A DNA stretch of 50,310 nucleotides from an uncultured bacterium (GTDB lineage: Bacteria > Bacteroidota > Bacteroidia > Bacteroidales > Rikenellaceae), in NCBI GenBank assembly GCA_905214725.1, contig CAJMNH010000013.1, positions 1 through 50,310 of the forward strand, read 5' to 3'. The translations under genes and the position numbers were made by a program. Below the pieces are notes generated by a model. That model was not told the origin of the DNA. It saw nothing but the letters and a program-made list of their open reading frames with translations, and did no database searches. Below are positions 37,106-44,303 of this stretch, piece after piece; position 1 is the stretch's first letter, and each line of letters opens with the position of its first letter.

Positions 37106-37906
37106 TTAAATGCCCTCCGGCTTGTTGAACAACTCCTTGCTCAAATCGCCCGTCATCACCAACTCCAACGCCGTAAGCCACTTGACCGCCCACGTCAGCG
37201 TCTGCACGGCGGTCGTCTCGTAAACGGTCTGATAACTCATGTCCGAAGCCCGCGTGGTGCAGAGGAACGTACCGTCCTGCTCGTCGTAAAGCAGATGATG
37301 CGGCCGCCAGCCCAACGCATCGATTACCATGTCGATGTCGGGTTTCAGCAACACGACGCGCACCGACCCGCCCATATGCGGCGCCGGATGGTCGTTGTTG
37401 TAGATCGCCGCGATTTCCCACGGCCAGCCGTCGGGCAGAACGCCGATGCGCAACGATCCGTGCCAATAGTAGCGTCCGTCGCTCATTTTGTGCAGCTTGA
37501 ATTGCGGGAAAAAGCGGTTCATTCCCTCGATCTCGTCGCGCAGACGCTGCGGTTCGCGTTCATACCATTGATAAGCTGCCAACTTCCCGGGCTGCGTCAC
37601 CAACTTGGTCTGCTCGTCGCCTTCGCCCGTCACGTTGCCTTCGGAATTCAATTCGATCGGCTTGCCGTCGCGCAGCTTCTTGGCCAGCTCTGCGCGAATC
37701 TTCGCCGCCGCATCCTCCTCCGACGCCAGCTTCCCGGGCTGCGTCACCAATTTGGTCTGTTCGTCGCCTTCGCCCGTTACGTTGCCTTCGGAATTCAACT
37801 CGATCGGCTTGCCGTCGCGCAGCTTCTCGGCCAGCTCCGCGCGAATCTTCGCCGCCGCATCCTCCTCCGACGCCAATCTTCCCGCCGGAATCACCAGTCT
37901 GTCCAT
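37106..37906 (-). CDS. E2-like (UBC-fold) protein with N-terminal 49-residue tandem repeat
   Basis: A 266-residue protein. Residues 4-101 are two copies of a 49-residue unit (LVTQPGKLASEEDAAAKIRA, then ...GKPIELNSEGN-, ...GDEQTK-type ends), and a third partial start (LVTQPGKLAAYQW) leads into the E2 domain at about residues 111-262. There the UBC signs are visible: RFFPQFKLHK, YYWHGSLRIGV, APHMGGSVRVVLL, PHHLLYDEQDGTFLC with candidate catalytic Cys216, and a C-terminal helix WAVKWLTALELVMTGD. E2 proteins carry a modifier from E1 to target. ATG at 37906 was chosen; the open frame to 37975 lacks support and overlaps an upstream small ORF. The repeat is not a recognisable ubiquitin-like fold; its role is unknown. 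Confidence 0.82.
   Translation of the reverse strand: MDRLVIPAGRLASEEDAAAKIRAELAEKLRDGKPIELNSEGNVTGEGDEQTKLVTQPGKLASEEDAAAKIRAELAKKLRDGKPIELNSEGNVTGEGDEQTKLVTQPGKLAAYQWYEREPQRLRDEIEGMNRFFPQFKLHKMSDGRYYWHGSLRIGVLPDGWPWEIAAIYNNDHPAPHMGGSVRVVLLKPDIDMVIDALGWRPHHLLYDEQDGTFLCTTRASDMSYQTVYETTAVQTLTWAVKWLTALELVMTGDLSKELFNKPEGI
37583..37876 (-). repeat. 147-bp coding tandem repeat (two units) in the E2-like gene
   Basis: Units 37583-37729 and 37730-37876 differ at about seven of 147 positions by eye. All but one difference (Glu/Lys) are silent. That pattern points to a duplication that has been kept under protein-level selection. A third partial start of the unit follows toward the E2 domain. Confidence 0.92.
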
Positions 37907-37934
37907 AATTTCAATCCAATTTAGATTTCCCCGA

Positions 37935-38102
37935 TCAGCGATCTTCGATCGCTCCGGCAAATAGGTTCTTTTCAAAGTTAATTATTTCATCCTGTCCCTC
38001 CAAATATTCGGCGCTCTTTTTCACTACGGCTTCAAGAGGGATGCCGAACGAACGAGATTGCGCGGTTTCGAGTTCCCAACGGTCGGATACCCGCCGCGAC
38101 AC
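37935..38102 (-). CDS. Possible 55-residue ORF upstream of the E2-like gene
   Basis: A GTG-started frame of 55 codons ending 28 bases upstream of the E2-like ATG. The second half looks like real protein (FGIPLEAVVKKSAEYLEGQD, then ENLF-like NFEKNLFAG, ending IEDR). The frame stays open upstream through the hairpin at 38115-38149 without an ATG, so the true start is uncertain. It may be a short leading gene, or the remaining 3' end of a longer one, in the position where known E2-DUB-E1 operons carry the modifier gene. It lacks the size of a ubiquitin-like fold and has no C-terminal Gly-Gly. Confidence 0.4.
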   Translation of the reverse strand: MSRRVSDRWELETAQSRSFGIPLEAVVKKSAEYLEGQDEIINFEKNLFAGAIEDR

Positions 38103-38114
38103 CGTCGCAAAGCA

Positions 38115-38149
38115 AATCGCGCGATACGTTGGGAACGTATCGCGCGATT
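38115..38149 (-). terminator. Hairpin between the BACON lipoprotein gene and the conjugation operon
   Basis: AATCGCGCGATACGTT / AACGTATCGCGCGATT, a perfect 16-base stem around GGG. It lies 18 bases after the lipoprotein stop. On the minus strand the stem is followed by TTTGCTTTG, which could serve as a weak T-run or as a near -7 box (TTGCTTTG) for the next operon. Confidence 0.7.
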
Positions 38150-38166
38150 CATCGGATCTCGAGCGG

Positions 38167-40137
38167 TTACCACTCGGAGGGCCACTCGGGCTCCCAACCG
38201 CCGCCACCGTCATCGCCACCGCCGTCACCGTCACCGGCTGTCGCCTCCACCTTGTACAGGGAGGTAGTCGCAGCGCCCATATAGCCGAATGCGAAGAGGT
38301 AATACGTCTCGCCGTCCACGACGGCATCGCCCGTATATTCGGCCGAGCCTTTGAACGGCGCGGGCGTCGAGATCAGTCCGGCATTGTTCTCACCCATGAA
38401 GCAGTTCATCATGATCAGCTCGCCGGCCGATGCAATCACGTCTCTCATGAACTCGTCGTCGCTCGCGAACTTCTCGTAATTGCTCTTCTTGACGATACCC
38501 GTATAGTAATACTCGGTGTCGATCGAAGGCTTCACGCCGTACTGGAAATAGTAGAGTTTCCCTCCAAAGAAATCGTTGGGATCCTTCTCCGAACCGGGCT
38601 TGATATCCTTGATTTCGAGCGTCATCGACGAAGGTTTCACGGCCGTCGTTTTCGCCGTAACGGTCCCGACCTCCGTGGTACGGACACCCTCGTCGCTCAC
38701 ACCGAAGACATAGACCGTATAGTCGGTTTCGGGCTTGATGATCGTGATGCCCAGATCGCGGCGCGAGTGGAGCGTCTTGTCGCCCGTGAAGACGCGCGGA
38801 TCGGTCTTCCAATCGACCGGCGGCATGAATCCGTTCTGGAAAGCCACCTCGTCGTCGGCCACCTGCGACGGGGTCATGTTCTTCACGTCTTCGGTCGCCT
38901 TGATCGTCACGAAATAACGCGTTTCAGCCTTCGAAGGCTTGACATCGATGTTCATCAGGATCGAGTTGACGTCGGCCACCGACACTTCGAACGTGCAGTC
39001 GTCGGTAATGGCGACCGCCTCGGTTTTGAAGAGCGTTTTGGTGAGTTTCGTGCAGGCCGATACGCTGTTGTCGATACCGAACGCCAAGGCGTAGTACTCG
39101 GTGTCGGGCAGCAGACCGGTAACCTCCACCGAACCGGCGCCCATGCGTACCGACGCTACCTGATCGAGTTTCGAACCGTCGCTGCCGATGCCCATGCGGA
39201 TCACGCCCAATGCATTGTTGATCACCTGATCGTCATCGTTTTTGAACATATCCTCGTAATTCGACTTCAAGACATAGCCCAGATAGTAATAGGTATACTG
39301 ATCGTCGGGGGCGCCTTTCAGCGTCGCCGTCGTCTGCTTCTTGTCCTCGACCGTGAGGTTGAAGTTGATCTCCTTCAGGCCGTTGGTCTTAACGAGCCTT
39401 CTCACCAGAGGAGTCGTAAATTCGCCCTTCGTGTCGATACCGTAGGCATAGAGATAGTACTCGGTATCCATCTCCAGTCCGTCGCGGTTCATCTTCTGAT
39501 CGTCGGGATTCCAGTCGCCGAGCAGAAAATCCAGATAGTCTTCTAGCGAAGTGAACCAGCTGTCGGGATCCAAAGCCTCCTCTTCGAGTTTTTTAAGTTC
39601 CGCTTCGAGGAACTTCTCCGGCGTTCCGATCGCGTCGTATTCGCTCTTCTTGACCAGTCCGAAAAGGAACGTCTGCGTCGGATCCTTCATTTCGAATTTG
39701 GCCTTGATCGAGGCGACGGTCAGCTCGGTCACCTCGATCGAGATTTCGCGTTCGTCCTGCACCACCGTGACCGTCACCGACTCGGCGCCCGGATAGGCGA
39801 CCGTCACCGTCGCCGAGCGCGTCAGCTCCTCACCGACGTTTTCGTCAGCTATGAAATCGATCTGTCCGGCCGTTTCGTTGTTGAAATCATGCAGCCATTT
39901 CTCGTCGCTTCGCGCCACTACGGTTTTGCCCTCCACAGCGTTCGCCACCTCATAGGTCAGCGTGACGGTTTGGCCCGCAGCCGCTACGTTGACCACTCCC
40001 AAAGCGTTGTTTTTGATCGTCAGAACGGGAGCGTTCCTCGGCGTATCGTCATCGGTCGAGTCGTCGCCGCATCCCGAAAAAATAAGGGGGGGGGTCAGCA
40101 GCAACGCCAAAAGCGTAAATAATTTGATTTTTTTCAT
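38167..40137 (-). CDS. BACON-domain surface lipoprotein with repeated Fn3-like domains
   Basis: A 656-residue lipoprotein: MKKIKLFTLLALLLTPPLIF then lipobox FSGC and an Asp/Thr-rich linker (GDDSTDDDTP). Residues about 35-130 are a BACON-like beta-sandwich (VNVAAAGQTVTLTYEVANA, ATVTVAYPGAESVTVTVVQD). Four divergent beta repeats follow, each with a TEYYxxAxGID-like or KKSxY motif (VKKSEYDAIG, LKSNYEDMF, VKKSNYEKF), which look like fibronectin-type-III-like units. The C-terminus is Gly/Asp-rich and ends WEPEWPSEW. The signal peptide is coded across a C9 tract (40086-40094), so slippage would abolish export. It is a single-gene unit with its own promoter and terminator. Ligand is unknown. Confidence 0.85.
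   Translation of the reverse strand: MKKIKLFTLLALLLTPPLIFSGCGDDSTDDDTPRNAPVLTIKNNALGVVNVAAAGQTVTLTYEVANAVEGKTVVARSDEKWLHDFNNETAGQIDFIADENVGEELTRSATVTVAYPGAESVTVTVVQDEREISIEVTELTVASIKAKFEMKDPTQTFLFGLVKKSEYDAIGTPEKFLEAELKKLEEEALDPDSWFTSLEDYLDFLLGDWNPDDQKMNRDGLEMDTEYYLYAYGIDTKGEFTTPLVRRLVKTNGLKEINFNLTVEDKKQTTATLKGAPDDQYTYYYLGYVLKSNYEDMFKNDDDQVINNALGVIRMGIGSDGSKLDQVASVRMGAGSVEVTGLLPDTEYYALAFGIDNSVSACTKLTKTLFKTEAVAITDDCTFEVSVADVNSILMNIDVKPSKAETRYFVTIKATEDVKNMTPSQVADDEVAFQNGFMPPVDWKTDPRVFTGDKTLHSRRDLGITIIKPETDYTVYVFGVSDEGVRTTEVGTVTAKTTAVKPSSMTLEIKDIKPGSEKDPNDFFGGKLYYFQYGVKPSIDTEYYYTGIVKKSNYEKFASDDEFMRDVIASAGELIMMNCFMGENNAGLISTPAPFKGSAEYTGDAVVDGETYYLFAFGYMGAATTSLYKVEATAGDGDGGGDDGGGGWEPEWPSEW
40086..40094. 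repeat. Homopolymer tract (G9) in the signal-peptide coding region
   Basis: Nine G on the plus strand, read as C9 in the coding strand within LLLTPPLIF, just before the lipobox. Gain or loss of one base would shift frame before the mature protein begins, an ideal on/off switch. The present length is in frame. Confidence 0.9.
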
Positions 40138-40185
40138 ATGATAAAACTTAAATGTGGTTGTCCGATAATTCGCATAAACTATCGA

Positions 40186-40193
40186 CAAAAGTA
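40186..40193 (-). promoter_or_regulatory. -7 box of the BACON lipoprotein gene
   Basis: Minus strand TACTTTTG, a perfect TAnnTTTG match about 50 bases upstream of the ATG at 40137. It supports the start chosen, because the open frame extending to 40188 would begin at the promoter. Confidence 0.7.
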
Positions 40194-40413
40194 ACTATTT
40201 TATGCATATCTGCAAACGTCGGCACGGATTCCGCCCGACAAAAAACTTACTGTTTTCATCGAAACGGCGCATCCGACGAACAGATTGTCATACAAATCGC
40301 ATTTTACCAATGGATTACGAACCCATACGGTCGAACGGGTTCGACTGTGATTTTTTTGGAAATCGCACATTCCGTCGTTGTCCGAATCGTGCGACGACAG
40401 ATTTTCGCACAAA

Positions 40414-40968
40414 TCAAAGCAGGATCACGGCCCGTTCGGGCGGCATATTGCGCCCTTCGGGAAGCTGTACGCGCAGCACGTGCTCGGTCTCGACCGGCTC
40501 GCCGTTCTTGGTCGCAGGCGACCATTTAGGAGCTTCCGCCACTGCATTGACGACCTTGCGGCGCAGCCGTCCGTCGGTCGATTCGAGCAGGTCGGTCAGC
40601 TCCGCCGTACCGTCGCTGCGCACCTTGAAACGATAGACGACCCGTGCAACGGGATCGGTCGGATCCCATTTGATACGACGGGCGATATAGCGATCGAACG
40701 ATATGCTGTCGGCTGCAAAAACCGCCTTTTTATCATATTTCAACGTAATGAGGATCACACCGTTCGATGCCGCGTCGCCGTAGCGAGCAATGGTCTGTTC
40801 ATCGGCCGGCAATTGTTCCATGTGTTCGATCTCGGCAGGCGGAATCTCCCGAAAAGCGTCCCCGACATAGGGTTCGCCGTTAACGATGTAGACGGGTCGC
40901 CGTTGCTGCGCGGCGAGCGGCAACGCGGCAATGGCCAGACAAAAAAGGAATATCGTACGTAATTTCAT
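40414..40968 (-). CDS. Secreted TonB-family-like protein with plug-type motif
   Basis: A 184-residue protein with signal peptide MKLRTIFLFCLAIAALPLAAQ. An N-terminal stretch resembles part of a TonB-dependent receptor plug (VYIVNGEPYVGD, ARYGDAASNGVILITL). The C-terminal half resembles the TonB C-terminal domain (PVARVVYRFKVRSDGTAELT, VVNAVAEAPKWSPATKNGEP, VLRVQLPEG). No membrane anchor beyond the signal and no proline-rich linker are present, so it is unlike a classic energy transducer. A plug-like motif beside a TonB-C-like domain recurs in Bacteroidetes proteins of unknown role. The 270-base gap after it holds only the next promoter. Function is unknown. Confidence 0.75.
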   Translation of the reverse strand: MKLRTIFLFCLAIAALPLAAQQRRPVYIVNGEPYVGDAFREIPPAEIEHMEQLPADEQTIARYGDAASNGVILITLKYDKKAVFAADSISFDRYIARRIKWDPTDPVARVVYRFKVRSDGTAELTDLLESTDGRLRRKVVNAVAEAPKWSPATKNGEPVETEHVLRVQLPEGRNMPPERAVILL

Positions 40969-40997
40969 GCGAATCGGAATTTACCTTCGTGATTTAA

Positions 40998-41079
40998 CGA
41001 GCGTTTTCGATAAGCCGCGCGCAGAGCCGAACTTGTTCGAGCTGTGCCGAGGCGAGAAAACGACTGCAAAGAAGCAAAC
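40998..41079 (+). repeat. 82-bp dispersed palindromic (REP-like) repeat, copy 2
   Basis: Inverted relative to copy 1 (33212-33293) and about 88% identical by eye. It begins CGAGCGTTTTCG and ends GAGAAAACGACTGCAAAG. It fills most of the gap between the TonB-like gene start and the pseudouridine synthase stop, so it may also serve as a 3' processing or termination signal for the tgt-rluD operon. Confidence 0.75.
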
Positions 41080-41101
41080 GTACGACGCGGCCGAATATTG
41101 T

Positions 41102-42259
41102 CTATTCGGAGTCGGTCTGGACATGCGTGGCATACCCCTCCCACTTATCGAGCACGGCGCGGAAATCGGCCGGAAGCTCGCTCTCGAAATAGACCTCGCG
41201 CCCCGTCGTGGGATGGATGAAGCCCAAACAGCGGGCGTGCAGCGCCTGCCGGGGCAGCAGCGCAAAACAATTTTCGACGAACTGGCGGTATTTCGAGAAG
41301 GTCGTCCCTTTGAGAATGCGCGCGCCGCCGTAACGGGCGTCGTTGAAGAGCGGAAATCCCTTCCACGCCATATGAACGCGGATCTGGTGCGTACGCCCTG
41401 TCTCCAACCGGCACTCCACGAGCGTCACGTAGCCGTAACGCCGCACCACGCGCCAGTGCGTCACGGCATGCTTGCCCTGCTCCCCGTCCGCAAAGACGCA
41501 CATTTGCAACTTGTCTTTCGGCGAACGGCCGATATTTCCCTCGATCGTCCCCTCGTCCGTATCGGGATTACCCCATACGAGCGCATAATAGCGCCGCATG
41601 ATGGTGTGATCGAAAAACTGCTTGGCCAGACGGGCGTGAGCGCGTTCGTTCTTGGCCACTACCAGCAGACCCGACGTATCCTTGTCGATGCGGTGCACCA
41701 ATCCGGCCCGCAAATCGCCCTCCTGAAACATCGGCAGCGTGCGCAGATGGTAGGTCAGCGCATTGACCAGCGTTCCGTCCCAATTGCCGTGGCCGGGATG
41801 AACGACCATGCCGGCAGGTTTGTCGACGATCAGTAGGTCGTCGTCTTCATAGGGAATGTCGAGCGGAATATTCTGCGGCACGATCTCCACCTCGCGCTTG
41901 GGATAGGGCATCACGATCGTGATGCGATCCAGCGGCTTGACCTTGTAGCTCGATTTGGCGGCGCGGCCGTTGACGAGCACGTTGCCGCTGTCGGCCGCCG
42001 TCTGAATGCGGTTGCGCGAACAGTGCTGCATTCTCAGCGTAAGGAACTTGTCGAGCCGCATCGGCTCCTGCCCCTTGTCGACGTCGACCGCGAAGTGTTC
42101 GTAGAGTTCGTCGCCCTCCTCCACTTCGCCGCCGTCGGCCTCGGCCTCGCGCAGCAACAGCTCCTCCTCCTCGGACACATCGCCGCGTCGCGGCTCCCCG
42201 CCGCAATCCGCACCCCCGTGTCGCAGTTCTTCGTCGTATCGTCCGCGCGATTCGGTCAT
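41102..42259 (-). CDS. rluD: RluA/RluD-family 23S rRNA pseudouridine synthase
   Basis: Modifies uridines in rRNA to pseudouridine. The 385-residue protein has an acidic N-terminal extension (EEEELLLREAEADGG), an S4 RNA-binding domain (MRLDKFLTLRMQHCSRNRIQ), and the catalytic domain with HRIDKDTSGLLVVAKN, whose Asp is the active nucleophile. The acidic extension of ~60 residues is longer than in proteobacterial RluD. It is the last gene of the tgt-lptG-mqnE-PASTA-rluD run, 3 bases after the PASTA stop. Whether it is RluD or a paralogue (RluC, RluA) cannot be settled by motif; the S4-containing type favours RluD or RluC. Confidence 0.88.
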   Translation of the reverse strand: MTESRGRYDEELRHGGADCGGEPRRGDVSEEEELLLREAEADGGEVEEGDELYEHFAVDVDKGQEPMRLDKFLTLRMQHCSRNRIQTAADSGNVLVNGRAAKSSYKVKPLDRITIVMPYPKREVEIVPQNIPLDIPYEDDDLLIVDKPAGMVVHPGHGNWDGTLVNALTYHLRTLPMFQEGDLRAGLVHRIDKDTSGLLVVAKNERAHARLAKQFFDHTIMRRYYALVWGNPDTDEGTIEGNIGRSPKDKLQMCVFADGEQGKHAVTHWRVVRRYGYVTLVECRLETGRTHQIRVHMAWKGFPLFNDARYGGARILKGTTFSKYRQFVENCFALLPRQALHARCLGFIHPTTGREVYFESELPADFRAVLDKWEGYATHVQTDSE

Positions 42260-42262
42260 CGT

Positions 42263-43219
42263 CTAAAAGAAATTATCCTCCTCGGAGGTTGTCGCGGCAC
42301 CGCGCTGCAACTCCTCGGCATGACGGCGCACCTCGGCTTCGGCCAGCGAGTCTATAAGTTCGGCCTGCCGGCGCTCCCGTTCTTCGGCCAATGCCTGCGC
42401 CTGTTTGTCGGAAGCCGCATTCTCGCGTGCGACTTTCTCCGCGTCGAGCGTCAGGCGCAACCCCACGTCGGAACCCAGCACCGTCGCATACCCCTGTATG
42501 GGCTGCTGCTGATAAACGCGGGCGTCCTTTTGCGTCAGCAGATCGATCCCCTCGTCGAAGACGACCGACCCGACGTTGAGCCCCTGCTCCCACAAACGGC
42601 TCTTCGCCTCGCGCAGCGACACGCCGATCACCTTCGGCACGACGACAACCGACTCTCCCTCGGCCGCGCCCACATAGAGCGTCACGCCCGAACCCATTTC
42701 GATCTGCAATTTCGTTCCGGCCTCGACCGTCCGTCCGCCGACCCGCTGCTCGAGTACATAGTTGGTGGCCATATCGGGCCGGTAGATGAGCCTGTCGATC
42801 TCCAACCCTGCAATCTCCAGCATGTTTTTCGCCTGCCGGAGCGACCGGCCCGCCACATAGGGTACCTCGACCTTCTTCTGCGCAAAGGAGTTGATCGTCA
42901 CATAGACCGTGCGACCGCCCTTGACCTGCGTTCCCTCGTGCGGCAGTTGGTCGAGCACCACGCCGCCGTCGTAGGTCGGGACGTACAGCGAATCGTTGAC
43001 CCGCAGTTCGAGATGGTTGCGACGCGCCAACCGCCCCGCATCGTCGAGCGCAAGCCCCGTAAAGTCGGGCACCGTGCGGTGCGAGCCGTGGCGCGTGCCG
43101 ATCTGCATGGCGAAATGGGCCGCGAGCAACAATACTGCGACGACCCCCGCAATCAGCGCCAGATGATAAAGGTAGGGATAGCTTTTGAGCCGCTTCCAAT
43201 ATTCCGAGAACAGGTTCAT
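42263..43219 (-). CDS. PASTA-domain membrane protein
   Basis: A 318-residue protein with one N-terminal membrane segment (YHLALIAGVVAVLLLAAHFA) and three PASTA repeats: VPDFTGLALDDAGRLARRNH, VPYVAGRSLRQAKNMLEIAG and VPKVIGVSLREAKSRLWEQG. A charged coiled tail (ASDKQAQALAEERERRQAEL) ends it. PASTA repeats bind peptidoglycan or muropeptides in other bacteria, so a role in the periplasm near cell-wall synthesis is probable. The kinase domain that PASTA repeats accompany in Gram-positives is absent. Pairing with rluD is common in Bacteroidales, but the joint purpose is not known. Confidence 0.9.
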   Translation of the reverse strand: MNLFSEYWKRLKSYPYLYHLALIAGVVAVLLLAAHFAMQIGTRHGSHRTVPDFTGLALDDAGRLARRNHLELRVNDSLYVPTYDGGVVLDQLPHEGTQVKGGRTVYVTINSFAQKKVEVPYVAGRSLRQAKNMLEIAGLEIDRLIYRPDMATNYVLEQRVGGRTVEAGTKLQIEMGSGVTLYVGAAEGESVVVVPKVIGVSLREAKSRLWEQGLNVGSVVFDEGIDLLTQKDARVYQQQPIQGYATVLGSDVGLRLTLDAEKVARENAASDKQAQALAEERERRQAELIDSLAEAEVRRHAEELQRGAATTSEEDNFF

Positions 43220-43226
43220 AATGGCA

Positions 43227-44303
43227 TCATAGTTCGTTATACAACGTATCGCGTTCGACCGCCCGCAACCCTGCGTGACGGACGATGGCCTGCATTTCGT
43301 CGATGGTCATGCGGGGACGCCGGTCGTCGGCGCCCGCCATCGAGTAGATTTTCGTCGAGTCGTCGATCGTCCCGTCGATGTCGTCGGCCCCGAAGGCGAG
43401 CGCCAGTTCGGTGGTCGCCTTGCCGTACATCACCCAATAGGCCTTGATATGGGGAACGTTATCCAGATAGATGCGGCTCATGGCCAGCATCCGCAGATCT
43501 TCGACCACCGACACTTCGCCCACCTCCGACATCGCATTGCCGTAGTTGCGGTATTTGAGCGGGATGAAGGCGTTGAAGCCGCCCGTGCGGTCCTGCAACG
43601 CGCGCAGACGCTCCAGATGGTCGATGCGGTGTTCCGGCCCTTCGATATGCCCGTAAAGGATCGTGGCGTTGGTTTTGATCCCCAACCCGTGGGCCGCCTC
43701 GTGCACGGCCAGCCACTCGGCGGTGGAACCCTTGTCGGGACAAATACGGGCGCGGATCTCCTCGTCGAAGATTTCGGCGCCTCCTCCCGGTATGGCCTCC
43801 ATTCCCGCTTCGCGCAGTCGCCGCAACCCCTCTTCGAGCGAGAGTCCGGCTCGACGGATCATGTACGACAGTTCGATGGCCGTAAAGGCCTTGACGGTCG
43901 CTTCGGGCAGAATCGCCTTCACGCGGCGGATCATGTCGACGTAATAATCGAGATCGTGGTCGGGATGAACGCCCCCCACGATATGCACCTCGGTCATCCC
44001 CTGTCCCGCATGAGCACGGGCGATGGCCTCGATCTCCGCCATCGAATAGTCCCACGCTTCGGGATCGCCCTTCGGACGGCGATAGGAGCAGAACCGGCAG
44101 TTGAAGACGCAGCGGTTCGTCGGTTCGATATGGAAATTGCGATTGTAGAAGACCTTGTCGCCGCTCACGGCCCGTTTGCGGCCGTCGGCCAACTCTCCCA
44201 ACAGCCACAACGGCGCCTCGCGCCAGAGGGCAAGCGCTTCGGCGGGAGCGATGCGTTCGGCCGAACGCACCTTGGCGGCAATCTGTTCCAGTTCGGAAGA
44301 CAT
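43227..44303 (-). CDS. mqnE: Aminofutalosine synthase (menaquinone biosynthesis)
   Basis: Radical SAM enzyme of the futalosine pathway that joins the enolpyruvyl benzoate unit to adenosine to give aminofutalosine. The 358-residue protein has the 4Fe-4S motif CVFNCRFC, the glycine-rich HIVGGVHPDH stretch and the MqnE-type end ALAFGADDIDGTIDDSTKIY. This tells it apart from MqnC, which has a different C-terminus. No other mqn gene lies in the window. The ATG overlaps the stop of the permease gene by one base. The pathway replaces the classical Men route and is in line with a Rikenellaceae-like organism. Confidence 0.9.
   Translation of the reverse strand: MSSELEQIAAKVRSAERIAPAEALALWREAPLWLLGELADGRKRAVSGDKVFYNRNFHIEPTNRCVFNCRFCSYRRPKGDPEAWDYSMAEIEAIARAHAGQGMTEVHIVGGVHPDHDLDYYVDMIRRVKAILPEATVKAFTAIELSYMIRRAGLSLEEGLRRLREAGMEAIPGGGAEIFDEEIRARICPDKGSTAEWLAVHEAAHGLGIKTNATILYGHIEGPEHRIDHLERLRALQDRTGGFNAFIPLKYRNYGNAMSEVGEVSVVEDLRMLAMSRIYLDNVPHIKAYWVMYGKATTELALAFGADDIDGTIDDSTKIYSMAGADDRRPRMTIDEMQAIVRHAGLRAVERDTLYNEL

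Noticed and set aside
37583..37876. Tandem ubiquitin-like domains in the E2-like protein
   Set aside because: Units of 49 residues are too short for a beta-grasp fold and have no Gly-Gly end; kept as an unassigned repeat.
34968..37906. CBASS type II or PRTRC cassette
   Set aside because: No CD-NTase or effector for CBASS, E1 and E2 are separate proteins, and no ParB-related PRTRC partners are seen.
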